A stretch of DNA of 64,000 nucleotides, taken from contig NZ_RQJW01000009.1 in the NCBI RefSeq assembly GCF_004028635.1, forward strand, positions 310,001-374,000, in the 5' to 3' direction. Below the pieces are notes generated by a model that searched no databases, was not told where the DNA came from, and was given only the letters and a program-made list of their open reading frames with translations. The stretch's first letter is position 1, and each line of letters begins with the position of its first letter. This document shows positions 44,685-53,231 of the stretch, in pieces. The translations under genes were made by a program, and so were the position numbers. The stretch is from Streptomyces cyaneus (GTDB lineage Bacteria > Actinomycetota > Actinomycetes > Streptomycetales > Streptomycetaceae).

Positions 44685-45464
44685 GAGCCCTGCACCGCCC
44701 TGCTTTGCGCTCGGCGCGCTTGGCGAGGGCGGACGGCCCGCGGGTGCGGCCGGGGGTGGTGCGTGCGGGTGGCCGCGAGCGCGGGCTTGCATGCGTCGGG
44801 GTCCTTTCAGGTGTGCGGTCCCGGGTGGGCGTTGGCGGGTGGGGTGAGACCTGTTCGCGTGGCCGTACTCGGGTGGCCGTCTTGCGGGTGGGGGCAGTTC
44901 GTGCGGTTGGCTGCGGGCCGGCGGGGGTGTGGGTTGACGTCCCTTGCGAGGCTGCTGGCTGCAGGCGCGGGGCTCGTGGGGGCGTCAGCGTCCCTTCGGC
45001 CAGCTGGTCCCGAGCGCCGGCTTGCATGCGTCGCGGTCCCTTCAGACATGCGGCCCCGCGTGGGGGTTCGCCGGGGTTGGCCGAGGGGCGGCGGGGTAGG
45101 TCGGCGTCCGATGTGAGGCTGTCGGCTGCAGGTGTGGGGCTCGTCAGCGGGCTTCGGCTCGTCGGTCCCGCGCGGGCGGCACGCGGTTCGGTGGGGCACT
45201 TGCGCGGAGTTGGCTCGTGGGTGTGTGGGGCAGGCCGTCGCGCGTGGGGCTGGTGGATTCCGGAGTAGGGCTGGCAGGGCCTTCGGGGTAGTCGGCTTCC
45301 GGGCATTCTGCGTGGTCAACTTCCGCTTCCCGCTGCTAGGTTGAACCGCATGTATCTCCTCTTGGCATAGGGCACGCCTTGCCCGCGCGCGGTGGACGGC
45401 CGGTCGGTCGTGACCGGCGCGGCGATCAGGTGTCCCCTTTTTCGCCTCGAGTCGAGGAACTTCC
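44685..45464. other. 780-bp gene-free region with degenerate G/T-skewed repeats
   Basis: No convincing gene is seen. The + strand is strongly G/T-skewed and carries imperfect repeats: a segment starting GCTTGCATGCGTCG at 44783 recurs as GCTTGCATGCGTCG at 45019, and GGCTGCTGGCTGCAGG near 44950 recurs as GGCTGTCGGCTGCAGG near 45118. Open frames here on both strands lack Streptomyces codon bias in any one frame and resemble nothing. It may be a decayed gene or an expanded intergenic repeat. The far end holds possible promoter elements for the MFS gene. Confidence 0.6.
45337..45370 (+). promoter_or_regulatory. Possible -10 box and six-codon leaderless mini-ORF before the MFS gene
   Basis: TAGGTT at 45337-45342 fits a -10 box, and a start point seven bases later would fall on the ATG at 45350, which opens a six-codon frame (MYLLLA) ending at TAG 45368-45370. 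The MFS gene begins 95 bases downstream. A leader peptide is possible but unproven; the -35 match is poor. Confidence 0.25.
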
Positions 45465-46730
45465 GTGTCTTCCACGTCTGTCGTGCGGCCTTCGTATGCC
45501 GCCGTTCTGCGGATCCCGTACGCCCGCAACACCTTCGCCGCCGCCCTGCTCGGCAGGCTGTCGTACGGCGTCGTCCCGCTGGCCGTGATGCTCGCCGTGA
45601 CCCGGGCCTCCGGGTCGTACGCGGTGGCGGGCGTCGTGATGGCGCTGTTCTCGGGGACCAGCGTCTTTCTGTCGCCCGCGAGGGCGGCCCTGATCGATCG
45701 GTTCGGGCCGCGCCGGGCGCTCGTGCCGATGGTCGCGGCCTATACCGCGCTGCTCGGGCTGTTGACGGTGATCGTCTGGCGGCCGGGGGTCGCCTCGCCG
45801 CTCGTGCTGGGCGCCGTGACCGCCGCCGCGGGCGCCTGCACTCCGCCGCTGGGGCCCACCATGCGGGCCGTGTGGGGCAGGATCGCCGGCGACCGGGCGT
45901 TGGTGCAGCGCGCCTACAGCCTGGACGCCGTCGCAGAGGAACTGCTCTTCGTCTCGGGGCCGTTGCTGGTCGGCGTGCTCGTCGGGTTCGCTCCGCCCGC
46001 GCTCGGGATCGCCGTCGGGGCGGTGCTGATCGCGGCGGGCACCGCGGGGTTCGTGTCGTCGCCCGTGGTGCGGGACCTGACGCCCGGCGCCGGGGAGGCC
46101 AAGCCGCGCGGCAGGAGTCGGCGTCGGGTGCTGCGCGGGCTCGGGCGGCCCGTGATCGCCGCCGCGGGCGTCGGGCTCGCGCTGGGCGCCGTCGAGCTGC
46201 TGGTCGTGGCGTTCACCGAAGGGCGCGGCCACGGCAGTGACAGCGTGGCCTGGGTGCTGGCCGCCCTGTCGGCCGGAAGCGCCGTCGGCGGGCTCGCCAA
46301 CGGGGCCGTCGCGTGGCGTATTTCGGCAGGGCTGCGGCTCCCGTTGCTGGCCGCAGGGCTGGGGCTGGCCCTGCTCGGCGCGGGGTTGGCCCCGGGCCTC
46401 GGCACGCTCGCGTCGGCCATGGCGGTCGCCGGGCTCTTCGTGGCCCCGGCCATCACCACCGCGTACCTCATCGCCGACGAGGCCGCCGCGCCCGAGGCCC
46501 GGGTCCAGGCCGGGGCCTGGGTGAACACGGCCGTCAACGCCGGGGGTACGGCGGGCACCGCGGTCGCCGGGGTGCTGGTCGGACGGCTGTCGACGGGGTG
46601 GTGTTTCGCCGTGACCGGCGCGGTGGCGCTGCTCGCGGCCGTGGCAGTGGCGAGGGGCGCCACCCGTGACGGGGGCGCCCCTGAGGAAGCGGAGGAGATG
46701 CGGGACGGGGGTGCCGTCCAGGAGGCCTGA
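45465..46730 (+). CDS. MFS transporter
   Basis: The 421-residue protein has twelve hydrophobic segments and the MFS loop motif in PARAALIDRFGPRRALVP between helices 2 and 3. It has no signal for a specific substrate; the overall look is of a proton-driven drug or metabolite exporter. GTG 45465 follows GAGGAAC. It is convergent with, and three bases from, the PepSY gene. Confidence 0.88.
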   Translation: MSSTSVVRPSYAAVLRIPYARNTFAAALLGRLSYGVVPLAVMLAVTRASGSYAVAGVVMALFSGTSVFLSPARAALIDRFGPRRALVPMVAAYTALLGLLTVIVWRPGVASPLVLGAVTAAAGACTPPLGPTMRAVWGRIAGDRALVQRAYSLDAVAEELLFVSGPLLVGVLVGFAPPALGIAVGAVLIAAGTAGFVSSPVVRDLTPGAGEAKPRGRSRRRVLRGLGRPVIAAAGVGLALGAVELLVVAFTEGRGHGSDSVAWVLAALSAGSAVGGLANGAVAWRISAGLRLPLLAAGLGLALLGAGLAPGLGTLASAMAVAGLFVAPAITTAYLIADEAAAPEARVQAGAWVNTAVNAGGTAGTAVAGVLVGRLSTGWCFAVTGAVALLAAVAVARGATRDGGAPEEAEEMRDGGAVQEA

Positions 46731-46732
46731 GG

Positions 46733-47362
46733 TCAGGCGTCGTCACCGTCGCGGTCGTCCTGGTCGTCGTCGTGGTCCTGGGTGACCTTGCCCGTCTTGA
46801 GGTCGACCTTCCACTCGCCCTTCGTGGTCTCCACGCTCCAGGCCGCCGGACCGTCGTCGTCCAGGTCGACGTCGGTGACGGTGCCCTTCGCCGCCGCGGC
46901 CTGGGCGGCCTCGCGGGCGTCCACGCCCGCGCCCTTCAGCGCGGCGAGGTCCTCGCGGCCGTCGTTGTCGTCGTCGGCGTCGCGCTGGGCGCCGAGGACC
47001 TTGCCGGTGCTCGGGGAGACCGAGACGGTGTACTCGGTGCCGTCGGACTTCACGACGTCCACGTCCCAGGCGTCCTTGCCGTCGTCGTCCAGGTCGGCGG
47101 CGACGGCCGTGCCCGGTGTGTGCTTCAGCGCGGCCGCGATCGCGTCGGCGGCGGTGACCTTGGAGGCGGCGGCTGCCGAACGGGCCTCGGTGGCGTCGTC
47201 GTCGGTGGCGTCGTCCGCGTCATCCCGGTCGTCGGCGACCCGGACGTTCGACTGCTGCTGCGTGGGCGCGCTGTCGTCGTCACCGGACGCGTAGGCCGCG
47301 ACGGTGCCGCCTCCGATCAGTGCCGCGGCGGCGACGGTGGCGATGACGATGTTGCGCTTCAT
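46733..47362 (-). CDS. Secreted PepSY-domain protein, Asp-rich
   Basis: The 209-residue protein has an N-terminal signal or anchor (MKRNIVIATVAAAALIGGG, ending near YASG), an acidic linker (DDRDDADDATDDDATEA) and two PepSY-like repeats (about 70-135 and 140-200), each with a DLDDDG-type turn followed by a conserved Trp (DAWDVDV, AAWSVET). PepSY proteins are thought to inhibit proteases or act in signalling outside the membrane. It is divergent from an OmpR-type two-component operon across a gap rich in 10-bp repeats, so it is probably that system's target or sensor partner. A lipobox cysteine is not present. Confidence 0.85.
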   Translation of the reverse strand: MKRNIVIATVAAAALIGGGTVAAYASGDDDSAPTQQQSNVRVADDRDDADDATDDDATEARSAAAASKVTAADAIAAALKHTPGTAVAADLDDDGKDAWDVDVVKSDGTEYTVSVSPSTGKVLGAQRDADDDNDGREDLAALKGAGVDAREAAQAAAAKGTVTDVDLDDDGPAAWSVETTKGEWKVDLKTGKVTQDHDDDQDDRDGDDA

Positions 47363-47400
47363 GGGGTTCCCTCCCGGGTCGTTGCGGTTCACAGCGTTCC

Positions 47401-47450
47401 GTGCGGCTTCGTGCCGCTTCGTGTCGCTTCGTGTCGCTTCGTTTCGACGG
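47401..47450. repeat. Tandem 10-bp repeats upstream of the PepSY gene
   Basis: Five consecutive 10-base units read GTGCGGCTTC, GTGCCGCTTC, GTGTCGCTTC, GTGTCGCTTC and GTTTCGACGG, the last degenerate. An inverted partial copy (CCGAAGCGAC) lies at 47462-47471. Helical-turn spacing suggests a protein-binding array controlling the divergent PepSY gene. Confidence 0.7.
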
Positions 47451-47482
47451 GAACCAATCTGCCGAAGCGACGCTGAGAGGAA

Positions 47483-47506
47483 CCTGAAGCCCCCTGAAGA
47501 GATCTT
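47483..47506. promoter_or_regulatory. Candidate response-regulator binding site
   Basis: CCTGAAG occurs at 47483-47489 and 47493-47499, ten bases apart, the spacing used by OmpR/PhoB-type dimers. CTTCAG follows, so that CTGAAG-AGAT-CTTCAG forms a small palindrome. It lies 27-50 bases before the response regulator start and could give autoregulation. Confidence 0.45.
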
Positions 47507-47532
47507 CAGCTCCGCTTTGCCAGTCTTTACGC

Positions 47533-48210
47533 ATGCGCCTGTTGATCGTGGAGGACGAGAAGCGGCTGGCCCTGTCGCTCGCCAAGGGCCTGACGGCCGA
47601 GGGGTACGCCGTGGACGTCGTCCACGACGGCCGGGAAGGGCTCTACCGGGCCTCGGAGGGGTCGTACGACCTCGTGATCCTCGACATCATGCTGCCCGGC
47701 ATGAACGGCTACCGCGTCTGCGCCGCCCTGCGTGCCGCCGGTCACGACGTGCCGATCCTGATGCTCACCGCCAAGGACGGCGAGTACGACGAGGCCGAGG
47801 GGCTGGACACCGGCGCCGACGACTACCTCACCAAGCCGTTCTCGTACGTCGTCCTCGTCGCCCGCGTCAAGGCGCTGCTGCGGCGCGGGGGACAGGGCGC
47901 CGGGGCCTCTCCCGTGCACGTCCACGGTGACCTCAAGGTCGACACCGCCGCCCGCCGTGTCTTCCTCGGCGACGACGAAGTGACCCTCACCGCCAAGGAG
48001 TTCGCGGTCCTGGAGCAACTCGTGGTGCGGGCCGGGGAGGTGGTGTCCAAGGCGGAGATCCTGGAGCACGTCTGGGACTTCGCGTACGAGGGCGATCCGA
48101 ACATCGTCGAGGTGTACGTCAGCACCCTGCGGCGCAAGCTGCGCGCCGGGCTCATCCGGACGGTGAGGGGCGCCGGTTACCGGCTGGAGAGAGTGGAGGC
48201 CGCGCGATGA
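47533..48210 (+). CDS. OmpR/PhoB-family response regulator
   Basis: The 225-residue protein has a receiver domain (MRLLIVEDEKRLA, phospho-Asp in LVILDIMLPG, Thr in LMLTAKDG, Lys in YLTKPFSY) and a winged-helix DNA-binding domain (LTAKEFAVLEQLV, EVYVSTLRRKL, RTVRGAGYRLE). The stop overlaps the kinase start by four bases. It most resembles envelope-stress and cation-sensing systems, in line with the divergent PepSY protein. Confidence 0.94.
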   Translation: MRLLIVEDEKRLALSLAKGLTAEGYAVDVVHDGREGLYRASEGSYDLVILDIMLPGMNGYRVCAALRAAGHDVPILMLTAKDGEYDEAEGLDTGADDYLTKPFSYVVLVARVKALLRRGGQGAGASPVHVHGDLKVDTAARRVFLGDDEVTLTAKEFAVLEQLVVRAGEVVSKAEILEHVWDFAYEGDPNIVEVYVSTLRRKLRAGLIRTVRGAGYRLERVEAAR

Positions 48211-49652
48211 GAGGCCGCCTCTTCGGCTCCGTCCGGTCCCGGGCGACGCTGGCCGCCACCCTCGTGGTCGCCGTGGCGCTGGTCGCGGCCGGGACCGCCG
48301 TACTGCTGTCGCTCCGGTCCAACCTGGTCGGACAGGCCGGCACGGAGGCGGAACACACCGCACGGGCTGTCGCCACCGACATCGCGATCAAGAGGCCTGA
48401 CCAACCGCTGTCGGTGGACAAGGACGAACCCGTCCAGATCGTCGACGAGAACAACAACTTGCTCGCGGCCAGCGAGGACTTGGAGCGGATCAGCGGCACG
48501 GGCACCGACGCGGTGCGGCCACAGCCGCAGACCTCGCCCGGTGGGGCCGGCAGCGGTGAGGACTCCGACGACGACGCGGACGACGACTCCGCCCTGGAGC
48601 CGGGCGAGATCAGCGACCACACCACCTTCACCAGCGGCACCGCCACACTCGACGGCGAGAGCGACGACTACCGCTTCGCCAAGGTCCACGTCGAGGTCGA
48701 GGGCAGGGGCACGCTCACCGTGTACGCGGGCGCCCCGCTCTCCGCCGAACAGGGCGCCGTCAGGACGGCGCTGACCGTCATGCTGATCGGCTTCCCGCTG
48801 CTGCTCGGTGTCGTCGCGGCCGTCACCTGGCTGGTCACCCGGCGCGCCCTGCGCCCGGTCGAGGGCATCCGCAGCGAGATGGCCGCGATCACCGCCTCCG
48901 AGGACCTCGCGCGCCGCGTACCGGTGCCGGACACGCACGACGAGGTCGCCCACCTCGCGCTGACCACGAACGAGACGCTGGCGGCCCTGCAGACCTCGGT
49001 GGAACGTCAGCGCCGCTTCGTCGCCGACGCCTCGCACGAGCTGCGCAGCCCGATCGCGTCCCTGCGCACCCAACTCGAAGTGGGTGCCGCACACCCCGAG
49101 TTGCTGGACCTCGACGGCGCCGTGGAGGACACCGTACGACTGCAGGGCCTGGCCGCCGACCTGCTGCTGCTGGCCCGCCTGGACGCGGGGGAGCGGCCCG
49201 GTGAGACGCGGTTCGACCTCGGCGCGCTGGCCCGCGAGGAGGCCGAGGGGCGGGCCGGTGTGACGGTTCAGGCGCAGGTCGTGGAGGTGGCCGGGTCGCG
49301 GGGGCAGGTGGGGCGGGTGCTCACCAACCTGCTGGACAACGCCCAGCGGCACGCCCGCTCGGCGGTCACTGTGACCGTCCGGCGGGAGGAGAAGCGGGAG
49401 GAGAAGGGGGAGGGCGCCTGGGCCGTCGTGGCCGTCGCGGACGACGGGGACGGGGTGGCCGAGGCGGACCGGGAGCGGATCTTCGAGCGGTTCGTACGGC
49501 TCGACGAGGCCCGCAGCCGCGACGACGGTGGCGCCGGGCTGGGCCTGGCCATCGCCCGCGACGTGGCCGTACGGCACGGTGGCACGCTCGGCGTGGGCCG
49601 GGCGCCGGCGGGCGGAGCCCTGTTCGAACTCCGCCTGCCGCAGGCTCAGTAG
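48207..49652 (+). CDS. Sensor histidine kinase of the OmpR-type system
   Basis: The 481-residue kinase has two membrane helices (about 13-35 and 190-212) flanking an extracellular region with a highly acidic stretch (EDSDDDADDDSALEPGE, about 116-132). Then come HAMP, a HisKA domain with phospho-His in FVADASHELRSPIAS, and HATPase motifs (LLDNAQRHA, DDGDGVAEADRERIFERF, GAGLGLAIA). The acidic outer segment could bind cations, and the Asp-rich PepSY protein beside it supports an envelope cation or protein-folding signal; that is inference. Confidence 0.93.
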   Translation: MRGRLFGSVRSRATLAATLVVAVALVAAGTAVLLSLRSNLVGQAGTEAEHTARAVATDIAIKRPDQPLSVDKDEPVQIVDENNNLLAASEDLERISGTGTDAVRPQPQTSPGGAGSGEDSDDDADDDSALEPGEISDHTTFTSGTATLDGESDDYRFAKVHVEVEGRGTLTVYAGAPLSAEQGAVRTALTVMLIGFPLLLGVVAAVTWLVTRRALRPVEGIRSEMAAITASEDLARRVPVPDTHDEVAHLALTTNETLAALQTSVERQRRFVADASHELRSPIASLRTQLEVGAAHPELLDLDGAVEDTVRLQGLAADLLLLARLDAGERPGETRFDLGALAREEAEGRAGVTVQAQVVEVAGSRGQVGRVLTNLLDNAQRHARSAVTVTVRREEKREEKGEGAWAVVAVADDGDGVAEADRERIFERFVRLDEARSRDDGGAGLGLAIARDVAVRHGGTLGVGRAPAGGALFELRLPQAQ

Positions 49653-49674
49653 GTACCGAGCGGGTCCGCCCGGG

Positions 49675-50151
49675 TCACGGGCGTCCCCGCTGACCGCGCA
49701 GGTGCTCCGCGATCGGCTTGAGGGCCTTGTCGAGCTCCGTCAGGGACTCGGGGGGCAGCAGATCGATGAAGTGCCTGCGCACGGACGCCACATGGTGCGG
49801 CGCGACCTTCTTCATCGTCTCCATGCCGTGCTCGGTGAGCACGGCGTAGAGCCCGCGGCGGTCGGACTCGCAGTTCTCCCGCCGGACCAGGTTCGCGTTC
49901 TCCATCCGGGTGATCTGGTGGGAGAGGCGGCTCTTGGACTGGAGGGTGGCCGACGCGAGGTCGCTCATCCGCATCCGGACGTCCTCCGACTCGGAGAGAT
50001 TCACCAGGATCTCGTAGTCGTTCATTGTCAGGCCGAACGGCTGCAGGTCCCTTTCGAGCTGGTAGGTCAACAGCCTGTTGACCTCCAGGTGGGTGCGCCA
50101 GGCGCACTGCTCCGCATCGGTCAGCCAGCGGGTGGCCGTCTCGGTCTCCAT
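49675..50151 (-). CDS. absC: MarR-family regulator, AbsC-like
   Basis: The 158-residue protein has a winged-helix MarR domain: MNDYEILVNLSES, RMSDLASATLQSKSRLSHQI and the wing ENCESDRRGLYAVLTEHG. By position next to this two-component pair and by length it corresponds, from memory, to AbsC of S. coelicolor, a zinc-linked pleiotropic regulator of antibiotic production. The sequence identity itself could not be checked. No strong ribosome-binding site precedes the ATG. It converges on the histidine kinase gene with a 22-base gap. Confidence 0.85.
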   Translation of the reverse strand: METETATRWLTDAEQCAWRTHLEVNRLLTYQLERDLQPFGLTMNDYEILVNLSESEDVRMRMSDLASATLQSKSRLSHQITRMENANLVRRENCESDRRGLYAVLTEHGMETMKKVAPHHVASVRRHFIDLLPPESLTELDKALKPIAEHLRGQRGRP

Positions 50152-50252
50152 AAATGAAGTCTACCTAAAATGTTGAAAGGCGAACTAGTGAGGGTTTTCT
50201 GTGACACATCTGTGTGCGCACACGTTCGATGTCACACTCCGCAGACTACCGC

Positions 50253-51071
50253 TCACAGCCCGAAGCGACGCTGGAGGTCTCCCAGCTGTCCGGGAAGGCG
50301 CGGTGTCCCGGCCGTTTGTGAAGGGCCTGTGTGGGGCCCGCCGGTACCGGGTACTCCGGGCTCCGGCGGAACGGCCCCCGTGGCCTGCTCGGCCATGAGG
50401 GTCTCGGTCGACTGGAGCAGGACCGTGCCGGCTCCGACGAACTCGAACTGATGCTCCTCTCCGGAGGCCCCGCCGAGGCCTGTCAGTGCACGTAGACCGC
50501 CCATCACGCCGGTCATGTAGCCATGGTCGTAGTGGTGGCACGGCGACGGGCAGTCGGCCCAGCCGACGAGTGCCTGCGGGTCCACCCGGATCGGGGGTTC
50601 CATGAACACCACTGGACCGTTAGATGCGGCCACGAACTTTCCGGTTCCGATGAGCGTCAGAAAACCCGGCACGATCGATTGCTTGAGCGCGAGACTTGGC
50701 TGAAAAGCGAGCAGGTTGCCCGAGCGAATGGTCAGGTTGCCGTCTTCGAGGTCGTACGAGTTCACGTCGAAGGCCCGGTCGGCCAGCAGCATCTTGCCCG
50801 AGCCCTCCGCCACGACCCAGTCGCTCGCGTGCAGAGGCGAATGAAAGGACGTACGGACAAGTCGGTCGAGTCGGCCGTGCCCGACGCCGTTGAAGTCGAT
50901 CGAGCCGTAGTAGGCGATCATCTTCCCCTTCTGCAGGAACCACTGGCTCCCTTTGAGCTCCACGCAGAAGGTGTAGGCGTTGACGTTGTCGTCCGAGGGC
51001 AGCGTCGCCGGGTCGAAGACCGTGGGGCCGGCGGGGGTGCCGTAGCCGCCGGGGGTTCCGTAGGGGCTCAC
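50253..51071 (-). CDS. AIM24-family protein, third of three
   Basis: This 272-residue protein has an AIM24-like beta-rich core (about 30-225) with KGSQWFLQKGKMIAYYGS and GEEHQFEFVGAGTVLLQ, preceded by a Gly/Pro/Tyr-rich N-terminus and followed by a Pro/Gly-rich tail. The GTG start at 51071 overlaps the stop of the middle paralogue by four bases and follows GGAGGAG. AIM24 folds resemble tryptophan-RNA attenuator proteins; their bacterial role is not established. Confidence 0.87.
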   Translation of the reverse strand: MSPYGTPGGYGTPAGPTVFDPATLPSDDNVNAYTFCVELKGSQWFLQKGKMIAYYGSIDFNGVGHGRLDRLVRTSFHSPLHASDWVVAEGSGKMLLADRAFDVNSYDLEDGNLTIRSGNLLAFQPSLALKQSIVPGFLTLIGTGKFVAASNGPVVFMEPPIRVDPQALVGWADCPSPCHHYDHGYMTGVMGGLRALTGLGGASGEEHQFEFVGAGTVLLQSTETLMAEQATGAVPPEPGVPGTGGPHTGPSQTAGTPRLPGQLGDLQRRFGL

Positions 51072-51718
51072 AACTTCTCCTCCGACGCCTGGACGTACAC
51101 CGCACCGCTGCCGCTGAGCTCCAGCTGGAAGGCCTCGCCGGAGCCGCGGCCCACCATGTCGCGCCAGCCGAGCGCGGTGGACAGCTTGTTGCGTACGTCG
51201 CCGTGGTGGGCGACGTAGGCCTGGGGGTCGACGTGGACGGGCCGCTGCGGGGTGATCGGGATCTCGAAGACGCCGCCGTGCGCCATGACCGCCACGGCCC
51301 CGTGCCCCTTGAGGGTCGTGGTGAACAGCCCCTGCCCGCTGATCTGTCCCCGGACCATGCCCATGACGCCGCCCTGCGAGCCGAGGAACATGGTGCCCTG
51401 CTGGAGGGTGCCCTCGAAGGCGAGGAGGCGGTCGGCCTCGACGCACAGGGTGTCGCCGGAGAGGTTGATCACCTGGACGTGGTGGCCGCCGTGCCCGAAG
51501 AGGACGGTGCCGCTGCCCTCGACGGTCATCAGCGGGGTGTCCTCGTTCGCCACCCGGCGCCCGATCATCGACATGATGCCGCCCTGGCCACCGGCCGTGT
51601 TGGGGGTGAAGGACACCTCGCCCTTGTAGGCGAGCATCGCGCCGCGCTGGCTGAACAGCCGCTGACCGGGCAGGACGGTCGCCTCGATCATCTTGGAGTT
51701 GATCTCGCGGAAGGTCAT
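51068..51718 (-). CDS. AIM24-family protein, second of three
   Basis: The 216-residue protein is a compact AIM24 domain with repeated beta elements: QRLFSQRGAMLAYKGEVSF, GQGLFTTTLKGHGAVAVMA and GEAFQLELSGSGAVYVQ. It aligns closely with its upstream paralogue and is coupled to the gene on each side (one-base gap upstream, four-base overlap downstream). Confidence 0.92.
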   Translation of the reverse strand: MTFREINSKMIEATVLPGQRLFSQRGAMLAYKGEVSFTPNTAGGQGGIMSMIGRRVANEDTPLMTVEGSGTVLFGHGGHHVQVINLSGDTLCVEADRLLAFEGTLQQGTMFLGSQGGVMGMVRGQISGQGLFTTTLKGHGAVAVMAHGGVFEIPITPQRPVHVDPQAYVAHHGDVRNKLSTALGWRDMVGRGSGEAFQLELSGSGAVYVQASEEKL

Positions 51719-51719
51719 C

Positions 51720-52352
51720 TCACACGTCCCCCGCGATCGTGTTCCGCTCGCTCGGCTGTACGTACACCAGCCCGTCCCCCTCGAACCGGATCTGGAAGGC
51801 CTCGCCGCCGCCTTCGCCCATGAGCGTGCGGAAGGTCACACCGGACTGGAAGGACTGCCGCAGATTCCCCTGGTGGGCCACATAGGCCCCCGGGTCGACG
51901 GTCAGCGGGTACTGCGAGCTGACCCGCAGCACGACCGCCGGCCCGTGCGACATGATCGCCGCCTGTCCGTGCCCCTCGACGGTGGTCGTGAACAGCCCAT
52001 TGCCCTGCGAGGCGCCGCGCAGCCCCGTGAAGGACGTGCCGGTCCGCAGCCCCGCGTCGGTCGCGAGCAGGTTGCTCGACTCGACGTAGAGCTTGTCGCC
52101 CTGGAGGTTCACGAGGTTGATCTCGGAGGCCCGGTCCGCGAACCAGCACGTCCCCTGCCCCTTCACCTCCATCACCGTCATCTGCTCACCGGTGAGCCGC
52201 CGGGTCACCATCCCCCGGATGCCCTCACCGCCACCGCTCATCTTCTTGAAGGCCATCTGCCCGTCGTACGCGACCATCGAGCCGTTCTTCGCCTTGACGG
52301 CATCCCCGGTCATGTCGACGGCGAGCACCTTGCTGCCCTGAAGTCGGAACAT
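51720..52352 (-). CDS. AIM24-family protein, first of three
   Basis: The 210-residue protein starts MFRLQGSKVLAVDMTGD and shares GNGLFTTTVEGHGQAAIMS and GEAFQIRFEGDGLVYVQ with the second paralogue. It is the promoter-proximal gene of a tight three-gene operon. ATG 52352 is used; GTG 52358 in frame is also possible. Three tandem copies suggest a hetero-oligomer. Confidence 0.9.
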   Translation of the reverse strand: MFRLQGSKVLAVDMTGDAVKAKNGSMVAYDGQMAFKKMSGGGEGIRGMVTRRLTGEQMTVMEVKGQGTCWFADRASEINLVNLQGDKLYVESSNLLATDAGLRTGTSFTGLRGASQGNGLFTTTVEGHGQAAIMSHGPAVVLRVSSQYPLTVDPGAYVAHQGNLRQSFQSGVTFRTLMGEGGGEAFQIRFEGDGLVYVQPSERNTIAGDV

Positions 52353-52539
52353 CGCCACGCAGCGAAAGGTAGCCCGCGGTGACTGCCGCCAACAGGTCCT
52401 GGAGGTGGACATCACCCCTGACGGCACCCCGAGCCGAACCCTCTCCCGGCGTTTGCCACAATGGGTGAGCGTTTGTGCTTGCGTTCACAAGCTGATGCCG
52501 ACCGTCGTCTCTCCCACCGAACCCCACCGAAGGTGACCC

Positions 52540-52884
52540 GTGGACATCAAGACCGCCACCGCCCTCCGCCGCCTCCGCCTCGTCTCGGCCCCCGAGGCGG
52601 TGTCGTTCCTGCTCCTGCTCGTCTGCTCGGTGCTGAAGCGGACCACCGACTTCAACGCGGTGCCCGTGATGGGCGCGGTCCACGGCATTCTGTTCATCCT
52701 GTACGTGATCTTCTGGGCGGACGCCTGGAACCGCACCAAGTGGTCCTTCAAGACCGCGGCGCTCTACTTCGTCCTCTCCGTCCTGCCGACCGGCGGCTTC
52801 TTCGCCGACCGCAAGCTGCGGCGTGAGGCCGAGGACGCCGTCATCGCCGCCCGCGCCCGCCAGGAAGGAAAGGTCAACGCATGA
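52540..52884 (+). CDS. DUF3817 family membrane protein
   Basis: The 114-residue protein has three hydrophobic segments (about 16-34, 46-64, 72-92) with the DUF3817 pattern RLVSAPEAVSFLLLL, MGAVHGILFILYV and LPTGGFFADRKL. The GTG start at 52540 follows GAAGGTGA. Its stop overlaps the next start as ATGA, so the two are coupled. Role unknown. Confidence 0.88.
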   Translation: MDIKTATALRRLRLVSAPEAVSFLLLLVCSVLKRTTDFNAVPVMGAVHGILFILYVIFWADAWNRTKWSFKTAALYFVLSVLPTGGFFADRKLRREAEDAVIAARARQEGKVNA

Positions 52885-53174
52885 TCGTCGCCTTCTCCGT
52901 GACGCCGCTCGGCGTCGGCGAGGACGTGGGGGAGTACGTCGCCGACGCCGTCCGCGTGGTGCGTGAGTCGGGTCTGCCCAACCGCACCGACGCGATGTTC
53001 ACCTCCGTCGAGGGTGAGTGGGACGAGGTCATGGACGTCGTCAAGCGCGCCGTGGCCGCCGTCGAGGCACGGGCACCGCGGGTGTCGCTGGTCCTCAAGG
53101 CGGACATCAGGCCCGGCGTGACGGACGGTCTCACCTCGAAGGTGGAGACCGTGGAGCGGCACCTCGCCGAATAG
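52881..53174 (+). CDS. Thiamine-binding/MTH1187 family protein (DUF77)
   Basis: The 97-residue ferredoxin-like protein starts MIVAFSVTPLGVGEDVG and has SGLPNRTDAMFTSVEGEWDE, followed by ARVSLVLKADIRPG-like strands. Family members form tetramers and several bind thiamine or its precursors, though the role in Streptomyces is open. It is coupled to the DUF3817 gene and ends seven bases before a very strong hairpin. Confidence 0.88.
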   Translation: MIVAFSVTPLGVGEDVGEYVADAVRVVRESGLPNRTDAMFTSVEGEWDEVMDVVKRAVAAVEARAPRVSLVLKADIRPGVTDGLTSKVETVERHLAE

Positions 53175-53180
53175 GCAGCG

Positions 53181-53231
53181 GCGCTCCGCGGCATCGAGAG
53201 GTGGGGGCAGTACGTCGATGCCGCGGAGCGC
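53181..53231 (+). terminator. 17-bp perfect hairpin before the pigment cluster
   Basis: The 17-base arm at 53181-53197 pairs perfectly with 53215-53231 around a G-rich 17-base loop. It starts seven bases after the MTH1187 gene and probably ends that transcript, isolating the polyketide cluster. Confidence 0.8.

Noticed and set aside
44705..45532. Several overlapping frames on both strands in the meaB-MFS gap
   Set aside because: No frame keeps Streptomyces codon bias, translations are low complexity, and none has a ribosome-binding site with a recognisable product.
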